NCBI RefSeq assembly: GCF_028649455.1
Contig: NZ_JAQSIO010000001.1
Location: 434,001 to 498,000 of the forward strand
Direction of reading: 5' to 3'
DNA: 64,000 nucleotides
Origin: Curvibacter microcysteis
GTDB taxonomy: Bacteria; Pseudomonadota; Gammaproteobacteria; Burkholderiales; Burkholderiaceae_C
A program made the translations under genes and the position numbers. Below, piece after piece: positions 37,938-45,881 of the stretch; position 1 is the first letter of the stretch; each line of letters starts with the position of its first letter. The notes under the pieces are model-generated. The model saw nothing but the letters and a program-made list of their open reading frames with translations. It searched no databases and was not told the DNA's origin.

Positions 37938-37962
37938 AACAGCCTCCCTGAAGGAGGCTGTT
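37938..37962. repeat. hairpin downstream of the importer operon
   Basis: Arms AACAGCCTCC and GGAGGCTGTT (perfect, 10 bases) enclose CTGAA. On the plus strand GCGGGG follows, so no T-run; on the minus strand the stem is followed by TTTTCATTTTG. It could stop minus-strand transcription that passes the porin terminator or act as a 3'-end RNA structure. Confidence 0.5.
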
Positions 37963-38082
37963 GCGGGGTGGGTGCGTCTGCATGAATCCACTGTGGGCTC
38001 ATCTTAGGCCACGGGCGCTGGGCCGAGTGCACATGGAGTGTGTCCAACACCTCCCAACCTGACGATGCCAGGCCCCAATGAC

Positions 38083-38117
38083 AAAAGCCGCCAAGCTCGA
38101 AAGCTTGGCGGCTTTTT
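38083..38117. terminator. bidirectional intrinsic terminator between importer operon and porin
   Basis: Arms AAAAGCCGCCAAGCT (38083-38097) and AGCTTGGCGGCTTTT (38102-38116) enclose CGAA. T-runs occur on both sides, so it can end both plus-strand (dppF) and minus-strand (porin) transcripts. Confidence 0.9.
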
Positions 38118-38155
38118 CTCTTACTGATCAAACACTCGCCAGAGGCGAGTCTTGA

Positions 38156-39313
38156 TTAGAAGGAGGTGCGCAGGCCGACGCTGAAGCCGGTCGACGACTT
38201 GTTGGCGTTGGCAGCGCCGGTCACAGCCGACAGCGAACCCGAGCTGAACGAACCAGCGGTCACAGCAGCGCCACCGGAGTTGCCCACGCGAGCGAAGGTA
38301 CCGTAAGCAGCAGTGCGCTTGCTCAGGTTGTAGGTGTAGCCGAAGGACCACTTGTCAGCCTTGGCCGAGTCCAGCTTAACTTGGCTGTATTGAGCCAAGA
38401 TGTTGCCAGCGCCGACGGGAGCGTTAGCACCCAGCGACCAGCCCTTGATGGACTTGTTGTTGCCATTGGTCACAACGTTAGCCAGCTTTTGGTTGGTGAT
38501 GGTACCCATGACCTTGGCGACGCCGAAGTCGTACGAACCGCCGAAGTTCACGTCGGTGAAGTCACCAGCGGCAACAGCCGAACCACCGCCCAGGGGCGAG
38601 AAGTCAACGGTGCGAGCAGCGTAGTTGGTCTTGCCGTAAGCGACAGCGACGTCGATCGGGCCTTGAGCGTAACCAGCGCGCAGACCGATGTAACGGCCGT
38701 TGTCGGAGGTGTCAACAGTGCCAACCTTTTCGTTGCTGGCGCGGTTGCCGAAAGCGTAGGTACCTTGACCGTAGAAACCACCCAGCTTGCCCGGCAGGAA
38801 GTAGCCGATGCTGTTGGAAGCGCGAACGAAGGTAGCGGCCGAGCTGTTGCCGGTGTAGTTGGCCAGGGTGGCGCCAACGCTGTTAGCACCGAACGGGTCG
38901 AACACAGCGGTGTTCCAGAACGACGGCACGTAGTCACGGCCGATACGCAGTTCACCGAAGTTGCCCGACAGGCTCAGGGTGGAACGACGGTTAAAGGTCA
39001 GGCCGCCGGCGGCAACGGTGCCGACGCCAGCTTGGTTGTTCGATTGGGTGCCCGACGAGCCGATGCCCGACGAGGGGTTGATAGCGGCTTCGAGCCAGAA
39101 GGAAGCGGCCAGACCGCCACCCAGGTCTTCAACGCCCTTGAAGCCAATGCGGCTGGAGCTGTTGGCGGAAGGCGAAATGCCAGAGATGCGACCGGCTTCG
39201 GTCTTGACGTTTTCGTAGCCCAGGTCCAGCACGCCGAACAGGGTCACGGAAGATTGAGCCATAGCGGCGCCGGAAGCAGCCAGCACTGCCAGTGCAATCA
39301 GGGATTTTTTCAT
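38156..39313 (-). CDS. Gram-negative porin (Omp32-like)
   Basis: A 385-residue outer-membrane porin. It begins MKKSLIALAVLAASGAAMAQ, a signal peptide with cleavage after AMA or AMAQ, then SSVTLFGVLDLGYENV, the usual first strand of burkholderial trimeric porins. The C-terminus ends in SVGLRTSF, with the terminal Phe that signals BAM assembly. The frame extends to 39403, but ATG 39313 has GGAG nine bases upstream and gives the signal peptide. Strong codon bias points to high expression. The 319-base upstream gap shared with coq7 holds two palindromes. Confidence 0.95.
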   Translation of the reverse strand: MKKSLIALAVLAASGAAMAQSSVTLFGVLDLGYENVKTEAGRISGISPSANSSSRIGFKGVEDLGGGLAASFWLEAAINPSSGIGSSGTQSNNQAGVGTVAAGGLTFNRRSTLSLSGNFGELRIGRDYVPSFWNTAVFDPFGANSVGATLANYTGNSSAATFVRASNSIGYFLPGKLGGFYGQGTYAFGNRASNEKVGTVDTSDNGRYIGLRAGYAQGPIDVAVAYGKTNYAARTVDFSPLGGGSAVAAGDFTDVNFGGSYDFGVAKVMGTITNQKLANVVTNGNNKSIKGWSLGANAPVGAGNILAQYSQVKLDSAKADKWSFGYTYNLSKRTAAYGTFARVGNSGGAAVTAGSFSSGSLSAVTGAANANKSSTGFSVGLRTSF

Positions 39314-39493
39314 TGCGAGTTTCTCCAAGGTTAAACATAGGGCGCCGGTTCGAAGAATTGCTTGGTGCTGCCACGACTGCAATCCGCCGGTTCCCCGGGC
39401 CAACCTCCTTGATGGAAGTTCTCGCTATTGCAACAGACGTCCGGCCTCCGCGCAAAGGAAATAACCCGCAAAGGGACTCAAGACGGCATTTTC

Positions 39494-39509
39494 GTTGCAC
39501 CTGTGCAAC
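39494..39509. promoter_or_regulatory. palindrome GTTGCAC-CT-GTGCAAC in the porin/coq7 gap
   Basis: Perfect 7-base arms separated by CT, 181 bases upstream of the porin start and 124 bases upstream of coq7. Such dyads are typical operator sites, but no regulator can be named. The remaining gap (39314-39632) shows no convincing gene. Confidence 0.4.
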
Positions 39510-39562
39510 AAACTGCCAAACAGGGCTTACTGCTCAAGATCAAAGCCTGGTGGCGGGCAAAC

Positions 39563-39576
39563 CCCTAAACTTAGGG
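39563..39576. promoter_or_regulatory. palindrome CCCTAA-AC-TTAGGG upstream of coq7
   Basis: Perfect 6-base arms with AC between, 57 bases before the coq7 start. It could be an operator or a short hairpin; nothing else supports a role. Confidence 0.3.
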
Positions 39577-39632
39577 CCCAAACTGTCGATACTCACTGGG
39601 ATCTCGGTGCACAACGCCTCGATCAACGCCTC

Positions 39633-40250
39633 ATGGAACGCTTCCTGCTCACGGCTGATGCCGCACTGCGCACCCTGTTTGCCAAGCACCACAGCAGCTC
39701 ACCCCACCCGGTGCAGGCTGAGCACGGCAGTCCTCAGACTCCGGCAGACAAGGCCTTGTCTGCCGCACTGATGCGCGTCAACCATGTGGGTGAAGTGTGT
39801 GCCCAGGCGCTTTACACCGCCCAAGCGGCCAGCACGCGCAATCCAGCGCTGAAAGCTCATTTCGAGCAAGCTGCCCGCGAGGAAACCGACCACTTGGCCT
39901 GGACCCGTGAGCGCTTGGACGAACTGGGCGACCGCGTCAGCCTGCTCAACCCACTCTGGTATGCCGGTGCCTTCACCTTGGGCCTGGTGGCGGGGCGCAT
40001 CAGCGATGCAGTGAGCCTGGGTTTTGTGGTGGAAACCGAAAAGCAGGTGGCCGCTCACCTGCAAAGCCACCTGGACCGACTGCCTGCCTCGGATGAGGCC
40101 TCACGCGCCATCGTGGCGCAGATGAAGGTCGACGAAGAGCGCCACGCCCAGGAGGCTCAGGCCGCGGGCGCGGCGGAGCTGCCCGCGCCCGCCAAGGCCT
40201 TGATGCGGATGGCCGCCAAGGTCATGACCCGGACCGCGCACTACATCTGA
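39633..40250 (+). CDS. coq7: 2-polyprenyl-3-methyl-6-methoxy-1,4-benzoquinone monooxygenase Coq7
   Basis: A 205-residue di-iron hydroxylase of ubiquinone synthesis. Metal-ligand motifs are visible: [21 protein letters not shown], and the C-terminal [11 protein letters not shown] and DEERHAQEA, matching the four-helix Coq7 family. The frame extends upstream to 39495 but ATG 39633 ([17 protein letters not shown]) fits the family start. In Comamonadaceae it commonly sits near the porin gene (recall). It is probably transcribed alone. Confidence 0.93.
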   Translation: MERFLLTADAALRTLFAKHHSSSPHPVQAEHGSPQTPADKALSAALMRVNHVGEVCAQALYTAQAASTRNPALKAHFEQAAREETDHLAWTRERLDELGDRVSLLNPLWYAGAFTLGLVAGRISDAVSLGFVVETEKQVAAHLQSHLDRLPASDEASRAIVAQMKVDEERHAQEAQAAGAAELPAPAKALMRMAAKVMTRTAHYI

Positions 40251-40299
40251 GCCCAGTCGGGGCACCGCGCTCAGGGCCCGCGCCTGGGCTGCAATGGGT

Positions 40300-40749
40300 T
40301 CAGGCCTCGATCAGATCAAAACCCGTGGTGATTTCGGCGGTCTTGCCCAGCATGATGCTGGCCGAGCAGTACTTGTCGTGGCTCATGGCAATGGCCCGCT
40401 CCACGGCCGAAGGCGGAATGCCCTTGCCCGTGACAGTGAACTGCATGTGGATCTTGGTGAACACCTTCGGGTCGGTGTCCGCACGCTCGCTGCTGAGCTT
40501 GACCGTGCACCCACGCACATCGTGGCGACCGCGCTTGAGGATCAGCACCACGTCATAGGCGGTGCAGCCCCCGGTGCCGGCCAACACCGTCTCCATGGGG
40601 CGGGGGGCCAGGTTTTGGCCACCGTTCTCAGGCTTGGCGGCATCGGGGGCGCCGTCCATCATCAAGACATGGCCGCTGCCGGTTTCAGCCACAAAGCCCA
40701 TGCCCGAGCGCGTACCGCTCGCACCCGTCCAACTCACCGTGCATTCCAT
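40300..40749 (-). CDS. OsmC/YhfA-family protein
   Basis: A 149-residue OsmC-like protein with two conserved cysteines, in GTGGCTAYDVVLIL and HDKYCSASIM, as in thiol-dependent peroxidases of the OsmC/Ohr superfamily. The YhfA branch is more likely than Ohr because of ERADTDPKVFTKIHMQF. ATG 40749 has GAGGTG six bases upstream. It is divergent from the ilvA leader region. A reductive role against organic peroxides is known for relatives; the exact substrate is not readable. Confidence 0.88.
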   Translation of the reverse strand: MECTVSWTGASGTRSGMGFVAETGSGHVLMMDGAPDAAKPENGGQNLAPRPMETVLAGTGGCTAYDVVLILKRGRHDVRGCTVKLSSERADTDPKVFTKIHMQFTVTGKGIPPSAVERAIAMSHDKYCSASIMLGKTAEITTGFDLIEA

Positions 40750-40849
40750 TGATTCACCTCATTAAAAACGCTTATGCAGCATAAAAACAACTTCTACCCA
40801 GTAATTCATCGCAATTTAGAACGAATTCCTTGTTGCATTGCAGCAAATT

Positions 40850-40933
40850 ATGAATACACTTCCTACATCGCGTAACGAACTCTGTTTTTTACGCACCCAT
40901 TGTCTCCTCCACCTCCTCCTTTGGTGGATTTAG
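40850..40933 (+). promoter_or_regulatory. putative Leu/Trp-rich leader ORF (or CU-rich small RNA) upstream of ilvA
   Basis: ATG 40850 opens a 27-codon frame ending at TAG 40931-40933. The last nine codons read LLHLLLWWI: CTC CTC CAC CTC CTC CTT TGG TGG ATT. The stop codon shares a base with the 5' arm of the following terminator. A branched-chain amino acid attenuator in front of ilvA fits. However, there is no clear ribosome site, and a promoter-like TTGCAT/TACACT pair (40833/40855) would start transcription after the ATG. In that case the CUCCUCCACCUCCUCC segment and terminator could be an anti-Shine-Dalgarno small RNA. Confidence 0.5.
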
Positions 40934-40962
40934 CCCCGAGTCTCACGACTCGGGGCTTTTTT
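40932..40962 (+). terminator. intrinsic terminator in the ilvA leader
   Basis: Arms GCCCCGAGTC (40933-40942) and GACTCGGGGC (40947-40956) with TCAC loop and six T. No gene precedes it on the plus strand except the small leader ORF, so it either attenuates ilvA or ends a small RNA. Confidence 0.92.
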
Positions 40963-41055
40963 CTTGTGGCCTATGATGGCGGGTCTGACCGGGCCGCTCG
41001 CCACTGCACAGCGGCCAAGCACGGGGCCCGGCGCGATCCTATTTCCCTTGCGCCC

Positions 41056-42615
41056 ATGACCGCCAAAGCACTCAAACCGGCTGACTACCTCAAAAAAATC
41101 CTGACTGCCCGCGTCTACGACGTGGCCGTCGAGTCCGCGCTGGAGCCCGCGCGCAACCTGAGCCGCCGCCTGCACAACAAGGTGCTGCTCAAGCGCGAAG
41201 ACCAGCAACCGGTGTTCAGCTTCAAGCTGCGGGGCGCCTACAACAAGATGGCCCACCTGACGCCGGAGCAACTCAAGCGCGGCGTGATCTGCGCCTCGGC
41301 CGGCAACCACGCCCAAGGCGTGGCCATGAGCGCCCACAAGCTGGGCAGCCGGGCCGTGATTGTGATGCCCACCACCACGCCCCAACTCAAGGTCGATGCT
41401 GTCCGGGGTCTGGGCGGCGAAGTGGTCCTGCACGGCGACAGCTACTCCGACGCCTATGACCACTCGGTCAAGCTTGAAAAAGAGCAGGGCCTGACCTTTG
41501 TCCACCCCTTTGACGACCCCGATGTGATCGCCGGCCAAGGCACGATCGCCATGGAAATCCTGCGCCAATTGCAAGGCCTGGGCTCCAACCGGCTGGACGC
41601 GGTGTTTGTGGCCATTGGGGGCGGCGGCCTGATTTCAGGCGTGGCCAATTACATCAAGGCCGTGCGCCCCGAGATCAAGGTGATCGGCGTTCAGATGAAC
41701 GACTCCGACGCCATGATGCAATCGGTGGCCGCCAAGAAGCGCGTCACCCTGGCCGACGTGGGCCTGTTCTCGGACGGCACCGCCGTCAAGCTGGTGGGTG
41801 AAGAAACCTACCGCGTGGCCAAGAACCTGGTGGACGACTTCATCACCGTCGACACCGACGCGGTCTGCGCCGCCATCAAAGACGTGTTTGTGGACACCCG
41901 CAGCATCGTCGAGCCCGCCGGCGCCCTGGCAGTGGCCGCCATCAAGCAGTACGTGGCCACGCACAAGACCAAGGGCGAAACCTACGCCGCCATCCTGTGC
42001 GGCGCCAACATGAACTTCGACCGCCTGCGCTTCGTGGCCGAGCGTGCCGAGGTGGGCGAGGAACGCGAAGCCTTGTTCGCCGTCACCATCCCCGAGGAGC
42101 GCGGCAGCTTCCGCCGCTTCTGCGAGACGGTCGGCGACTTGCCGGGCGGCCCGCGCAACGTGACCGAGTTCAACTACCGAATCAGCGACTCTGCCAAGGC
42201 CCACGTCTTTGTAGGCCTGACCACCATGGGCCGAGGCGAGTCGGAAAAAATCGCCAAGAACTTCAAACGCCGCGGCTTCCAGACCCTGGACCTGACCCAC
42301 GACGAATTGGCCAAGGAACACATCCGCCACATGGTCGGCGGTCACTCGACCCTGGCCCAGGACGAGCGCTTGCTGCGCTTTGTCTTCCCTGAGCGCCCCG
42401 GCGCGCTGCTCAAGTTCCTGAGCCTGCTGCAACCCAACTGGAACATCAGCCTGTTCCACTACCGCAACCAGGGGGCCGACTACGGCCGCATCCTGGTTGG
42501 CCTGCAGGTGCCCGCGGCCGAGCACAAGGCCTTTGACCAGTTCCTGGCCCAACTGGGTTACCCCTGCATCGAAGAGACGCAGAACCCGGTCTACCGCATG
42601 TTCCTGCAGCAATGA
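41056..42615 (+). CDS. ilvA: threonine ammonia-lyase, biosynthetic
   Basis: A 519-residue PLP enzyme that makes 2-oxobutanoate from threonine, the first step to isoleucine. K57 in FSFKLRGAYN is the Schiff-base lysine, SAGNHAQGVA binds phosphate, and GGGGLISGVA is the Gly-rich loop. Two C-terminal ACT-like regulatory domains (about 330-519) identify the long, isoleucine-inhibited form. The frame opens at 40900 but crosses the terminator; ATG 41056 (MTAKALKPADYLKKIL) is the family start. The stop overlaps the cobS frame. Confidence 0.96.
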   Translation: MTAKALKPADYLKKILTARVYDVAVESALEPARNLSRRLHNKVLLKREDQQPVFSFKLRGAYNKMAHLTPEQLKRGVICASAGNHAQGVAMSAHKLGSRAVIVMPTTTPQLKVDAVRGLGGEVVLHGDSYSDAYDHSVKLEKEQGLTFVHPFDDPDVIAGQGTIAMEILRQLQGLGSNRLDAVFVAIGGGGLISGVANYIKAVRPEIKVIGVQMNDSDAMMQSVAAKKRVTLADVGLFSDGTAVKLVGEETYRVAKNLVDDFITVDTDAVCAAIKDVFVDTRSIVEPAGALAVAAIKQYVATHKTKGETYAAILCGANMNFDRLRFVAERAEVGEEREALFAVTIPEERGSFRRFCETVGDLPGGPRNVTEFNYRISDSAKAHVFVGLTTMGRGESEKIAKNFKRRGFQTLDLTHDELAKEHIRHMVGGHSTLAQDERLLRFVFPERPGALLKFLSLLQPNWNISLFHYRNQGADYGRILVGLQVPAAEHKAFDQFLAQLGYPCIEETQNPVYRMFLQQ

Positions 42616-42653
42616 TGGCCGGGGCTGCGGCCCCTGCCCCCGCCCGCCACCCC

Positions 42654-43469
42654 ATGAACTTTGTGCGCCACGTCCTGCTGGCCGTCCAGTTTTTCACCCG
42701 CATCCCCATCACCGGGCGGCTGGCGGATTGGGTCGGCTACAGCCCAGCCATGTTGCGCGCCAGCGCCGCGCACTTTCCGGCCATTGGCTGGCTGGCGGGC
42801 GGCTTGGCAGCAGGGGTCTTCTGGGCCTTGAGCCAGGCCCTGGGGCCCTCACCTTGGAGCGCCGCGGTCGCCGCGGTCGCCTGCACCGTGGCCACGGTCA
42901 TGATGACCGGTGGCTTTCATGAGGACGGCCTGGCCGATGTGGCCGACGGCCTGGGCGGCAGCTACGACCGGGAACGCGCGCTGGACATCATGAAGGACTC
43001 GCGCGTCGGCGCCTTTGGCGCCATGGCCTTGCAACTGGGCTTGCTCAGCAAGGTCGCCGTGCTGTCCTGGCTGGGCCAGGCCAGCCTCGCACTGGTGGTG
43101 TCGGCTCTGCTGCTGGGCCATGTGCTGTCGCGCCTGTGGCCACTGTGGCTGGTGCGCACCTTGCCGCATGTGGGTGACACCGCGCGATCCAAAAGCAAGC
43201 CGCTGGCCGATCAAATTTCAGGCCCGGCCTTGGGCGCGGCCGTGCTCTGGTGCCTCCCGCCGCTGCTCCTGCTGGGCTGGCAACTGGGCCCCAGTCTGGT
43301 GGGCGCCGGGGTGCTGGCCGGCGCGCTGGCCCTGGTCTACATGGGGCGCCTGTTCCGGCGCCGCCTGCAAGGCTTCACAGGTGACTGCCTGGGCGCCACC
43401 CAGCAGGTCTGCGAGATCGCCACCTACCTGGGCCTGGCCATCGCCTGGGCCCAGCAAAGCGCGGCATGA
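42654..43469 (+). CDS. cobS: adenosylcobinamide-GDP ribazoletransferase (cobalamin synthase)
   Basis: A 271-residue membrane enzyme for the last assembly step of cobalamin. It begins MNFVRHVLLAVQFFTRIPI and contains TGGFHEDGLADVADGLGG and DIMKDSRVGAFGAMAL, both CobS signatures, within several hydrophobic helices. The frame also has ATG 42612, which overlaps the ilvA stop; the second ATG fits the family start but no ribosome site supports either. Its stop overlaps cobC (ATGA). It continues the ilvA transcript or is read from an internal promoter. Confidence 0.92.
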   Translation: MNFVRHVLLAVQFFTRIPITGRLADWVGYSPAMLRASAAHFPAIGWLAGGLAAGVFWALSQALGPSPWSAAVAAVACTVATVMMTGGFHEDGLADVADGLGGSYDRERALDIMKDSRVGAFGAMALQLGLLSKVAVLSWLGQASLALVVSALLLGHVLSRLWPLWLVRTLPHVGDTARSKSKPLADQISGPALGAAVLWCLPPLLLLGWQLGPSLVGAGVLAGALALVYMGRLFRRRLQGFTGDCLGATQQVCEIATYLGLAIAWAQQSAA

Positions 43470-44038
43470 GCGCCCTGTGGCTGGTGCGCCACCCGCGCGC
43501 CCTGGTGGCGCCTGGCGTCTGCTACGGCCGACTGGACGTGGCCGCCGACCCCGAGCACCAACGCCAGGTGCGCGATCAGTTGGCCGAGCAGTTGCCTTGG
43601 GGCGCCGCGCTGCATCACTCGCCTCGGCAAAGATGCGCAAAGTTGGCCCAGGCTTTGCGTGAAGTCCGGCCTGATTTGCAAAGTGCCAGCCCCGCGGGCG
43701 GTGACCCCGATCTGGCCGAAATGGACTTTGGCTCCTGGGAAGGCCAAACCTGGGACGCCCTGGGCGAAGCGGCCCTGAGCGCATGGACTGCGCAGTTTGC
43801 CGACCACGCACCGGGGGGTGGCGAAACCGTCAACCAAGTGATGCAGCGAGTGGAACGGGCCCTGCAACGCACCCGGGTCCAGACCCCTGAGGGCCAGGCT
43901 GCGGTGTGGATCACGCATGCCGGGGTGATCCGCGCCGTGCAGCTGCTGCGACAAGGCGTGCGCCACGTCGAACGGGCCACTCAGTGGCCCACCCAGGGAC
44001 CGGCTTGCGGAGAATGGCAGTGCTGCGAGGGGCCCTGA
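43466..44038 (+). CDS. cobC: alpha-ribazole phosphatase-like histidine phosphatase
   Basis: A 190-residue histidine phosphatase. The phosphate pocket reads LVRHPRA (RHP rather than the usual RHG), with DFGSWEGQTWD and WITHAGVIRAV providing the second His. Gene order directly after cobS with an ATGA overlap supports alpha-ribazole-5'-phosphate phosphatase (CobC) over other phosphoglycerate-mutase relatives. It is the last gene before the gsp block, where gspC runs in the opposite direction. Confidence 0.85.
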   Translation: MSALWLVRHPRALVAPGVCYGRLDVAADPEHQRQVRDQLAEQLPWGAALHHSPRQRCAKLAQALREVRPDLQSASPAGGDPDLAEMDFGSWEGQTWDALGEAALSAWTAQFADHAPGGGETVNQVMQRVERALQRTRVQTPEGQAAVWITHAGVIRAVQLLRQGVRHVERATQWPTQGPACGEWQCCEGP

Positions 44039-44056
44039 AGAGCGCCTGAACCAGAC

Positions 44057-44518
44057 TCAGGGCTTGGGAGCCGGCAGGTCCAGCGTCAGGCTGGGCGGGG
44101 CCTCGCGTGAGGGGCCCAGCACCGCCCGGCGCTGCTCCACGGACAACAAGGTGACCCCGTCTTCGAGCTGCGCGCCCACCCGGTACGGCCGGGCCGGCTT
44201 GCCATCGATGGCAATCAGGGCGGCGCCCCACCGGTGCCCATCGGCCACCACCCCCACCAGGCTGAAGCGCCCAGCCAGGGCAGCGCCCCCGGCCACAGCC
44301 GGCGCCTGGCCGTTGGGCGCGCCCAAAAAACGCGCCAGCAAGGCCGGGTCCGCCGCGACGGCAGCCTGGCCCGCCACCTCCACCGCGGGAGGCACCGCAG
44401 GCTGGCTCAAACGAAGGCCCCAAAACACCGCCGACCCCGCCGCCAGCGCCCAGACTGTAAAGGACGTGCCACGAATGGCCCAACGACGGGCCGGGGACGG
44501 GAGCGAAGATGTCATCAT
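44057..44518 (-). CDS. gspC: type II secretion protein GspC-like, short form
   Basis: This 153-residue protein has one membrane helix (about 14-36, FTVWALAAGSAVFWGL) and a periplasmic part with RFSLVGVVAD and GAALIAIDGKPARPYRVGAQL, the homology-region (HR) domain of GspC. No PDZ or coiled-coil C-terminus is present, so it is the short HR-only form. GspC bridges the inner-membrane platform and the GspD secretin. It is on the minus strand, divergent from gspG, so the gap at 44519-44572 should hold both promoters. The frame opens much further upstream; ATG 44518 (MMTSSLPSPARR) is chosen. Confidence 0.85.
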   Translation of the reverse strand: MMTSSLPSPARRWAIRGTSFTVWALAAGSAVFWGLRLSQPAVPPAVEVAGQAAVAADPALLARFLGAPNGQAPAVAGGAALAGRFSLVGVVADGHRWGAALIAIDGKPARPYRVGAQLEDGVTLLSVEQRRAVLGPSREAPPSLTLDLPAPKP

Positions 44519-44572
44519 GCGCGGATTATGATTCAAGCGAATCTCTCTTTGATGTCTGCAAGCCCCCTGCCT

Positions 44573-45013
44573 ATGACCCGCTCCACTTCCTCTTTGCGCC
44601 GCCGCCTGCAAGCCGGCTTCACCCTCATCGAACTGATGGTGGTGCTGGTCATCATCGGCGTGCTGGCCGCCCTGATCGTGCCCAACGTGCTGGACCGTGC
44701 CGACGACGCGCGCAGCACCGCTGCACGCACCGACGTGAACAACCTCATGCAGGCGCTCAAGCTGTACCGACTGGACAACCAGCGCTACCCCAGCGCCGAG
44801 CAAGGCCTGCGCGCCCTGGTGGCCCGTCCCACCACCACCCCGGTGCCACCGAACTGGAAGCCCTACCTGGAGAAGCTGCCCAACGACCCCTGGGGCCGTC
44901 CCTACCAGTACCTCAACCCGGGTGTGAAGGGTGAAATCGACGTCATGTCCTTCGGCGCCGACGGTCAGTCAGGCGGTGAAGGCAAAGACGCCGACGTGGG
45001 CAGCTGGCAGTGA
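44573..45013 (+). CDS. gspG: major pseudopilin GspG
   Basis: A 146-residue pseudopilin. The short basic leader RRRLQAG is followed by FTLIELMVVLVIIGVLAAL, the prepilin-peptidase cleavage site and N-methylated helix. The C-terminus contains DPWGRPYQYLNPG and DVMSFGADGQSGGEG, the calcium-binding loop of GspG. It forms the pseudopilus shaft. Upstream in-frame ATGs at 44528 and 44552 are possible; none has a clear ribosome site. It is the first gene of the plus-strand gsp operon. Confidence 0.95.
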   Translation: MTRSTSSLRRRLQAGFTLIELMVVLVIIGVLAALIVPNVLDRADDARSTAARTDVNNLMQALKLYRLDNQRYPSAEQGLRALVARPTTTPVPPNWKPYLEKLPNDPWGRPYQYLNPGVKGEIDVMSFGADGQSGGEGKDADVGSWQ

Positions 45014-45053
45014 GCACGCGCCCAGACCGCGCTGCCCGCCCCGCCCTCAGGCC

Positions 45054-45503
45054 ATGAACACCACCCCGCCCCGGGCCGCTCGCGCCGGGGGCTTCACCCT
45101 GATCGAACTGCTCATCGTCATCAGCATCATGGCCCTGGCCACGGCAGGCGTCAGCTTTGCGCTGCGCGACAACCAACAGGTCCAGCTGGAGCGTGAAGCC
45201 CAGCGCCTGGCCGCCTTGCTGGAGACGGCACGCGCCCGCTCGCGCGCCAGCGGCGTGGCCGTGCAGTGGTCCCTGACCGAGCAAGGCTTTCAATTCACCG
45301 GCCTGCCCAAAGACAGCCTGCCCAGCCAATGGCTGAGTCCTGGCACCACGATCACCCGCAGCGACCTGTTGCTCACCCTGGGCCCCGAGCCCGTGATCGG
45401 CCCGCAGCAAGTCACCCTGGTACGGCCCGACGCGCCGGGGCGTCAGCTGCGCATCGCCACCGACGGCTTGCGCCCCTTCGGCGTGCAGGCCGACGCCCCA
45501 TGA
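45054..45503 (+). CDS. gspH: minor pseudopilin GspH
   Basis: A 149-residue pseudopilin with leader RAARAGG then FTLIELLIVISIMALATAGV and a beta-rich C-terminus (LREDNQQ-like to RQLRIATDGLRPFG), typical of GspH. It is a minor component of the pseudopilus. It lies 40 bases after gspG and its stop overlaps gspI by four bases. Confidence 0.9.
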   Translation: MNTTPPRAARAGGFTLIELLIVISIMALATAGVSFALRDNQQVQLEREAQRLAALLETARARSRASGVAVQWSLTEQGFQFTGLPKDSLPSQWLSPGTTITRSDLLLTLGPEPVIGPQQVTLVRPDAPGRQLRIATDGLRPFGVQADAP

Positions 45504-45880
45504 GACCGCACCGCCCACTTTGGCGCCCGGCCGAAGGCTTCACCCTGATCGAGGTGCTGGTCGCGTTGAGCATCGTCGCCATCGCCCTGATGGCCGGGGT
45601 GCAGGCCAGCTCGGCCCTGACGCGCAACGCCAGCCGCCAAGCCGACACCTTGCTCGCCCATGTGTGCGCCGAAAACGAACTGGTCAAGGTGCGCCTGTCG
45701 CGCCAAATGCCGTCGGTGGGCGACAGCACCCAGGCCTGCGAACAGGCCGGTCGGGTGCTGCAAGTCAGCGTGGCGGTGCGCCCCACGCCCAACCCCAGCT
45801 TTCGTCGCGTTGACGCCCAGGCGCTGGACGAGCAAGGGCGCCCCATCGTGAAACTCTCCACCGTGGTGGGGCGCTGGTGA
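45500..45880 (+). CDS. gspI: minor pseudopilin GspI
   Basis: This 126-residue protein has leader RPAEG then FTLIEVLVALSIVAIALMAG, and the NxxAxxLAxxxxEN-like region ASRQADTLLAHVCAENELVK, as in GspI. It initiates the pseudopilus tip complex with GspJ and GspK. Start and the gspH stop overlap (ATGA). Length is in the normal range. Confidence 0.9.
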   Translation: MRPHRPLWRPAEGFTLIEVLVALSIVAIALMAGVQASSALTRNASRQADTLLAHVCAENELVKVRLSRQMPSVGDSTQACEQAGRVLQVSVAVRPTPNPSFRRVDAQALDEQGRPIVKLSTVVGRW

Positions 45881-45881
45881 C

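Noticed and set aside
37938..37962. Terminator for dppF
   Set aside because: The stem is perfect but GCGGGG, not a T-run, follows on the plus strand; the clear terminator is at 38083-38117.
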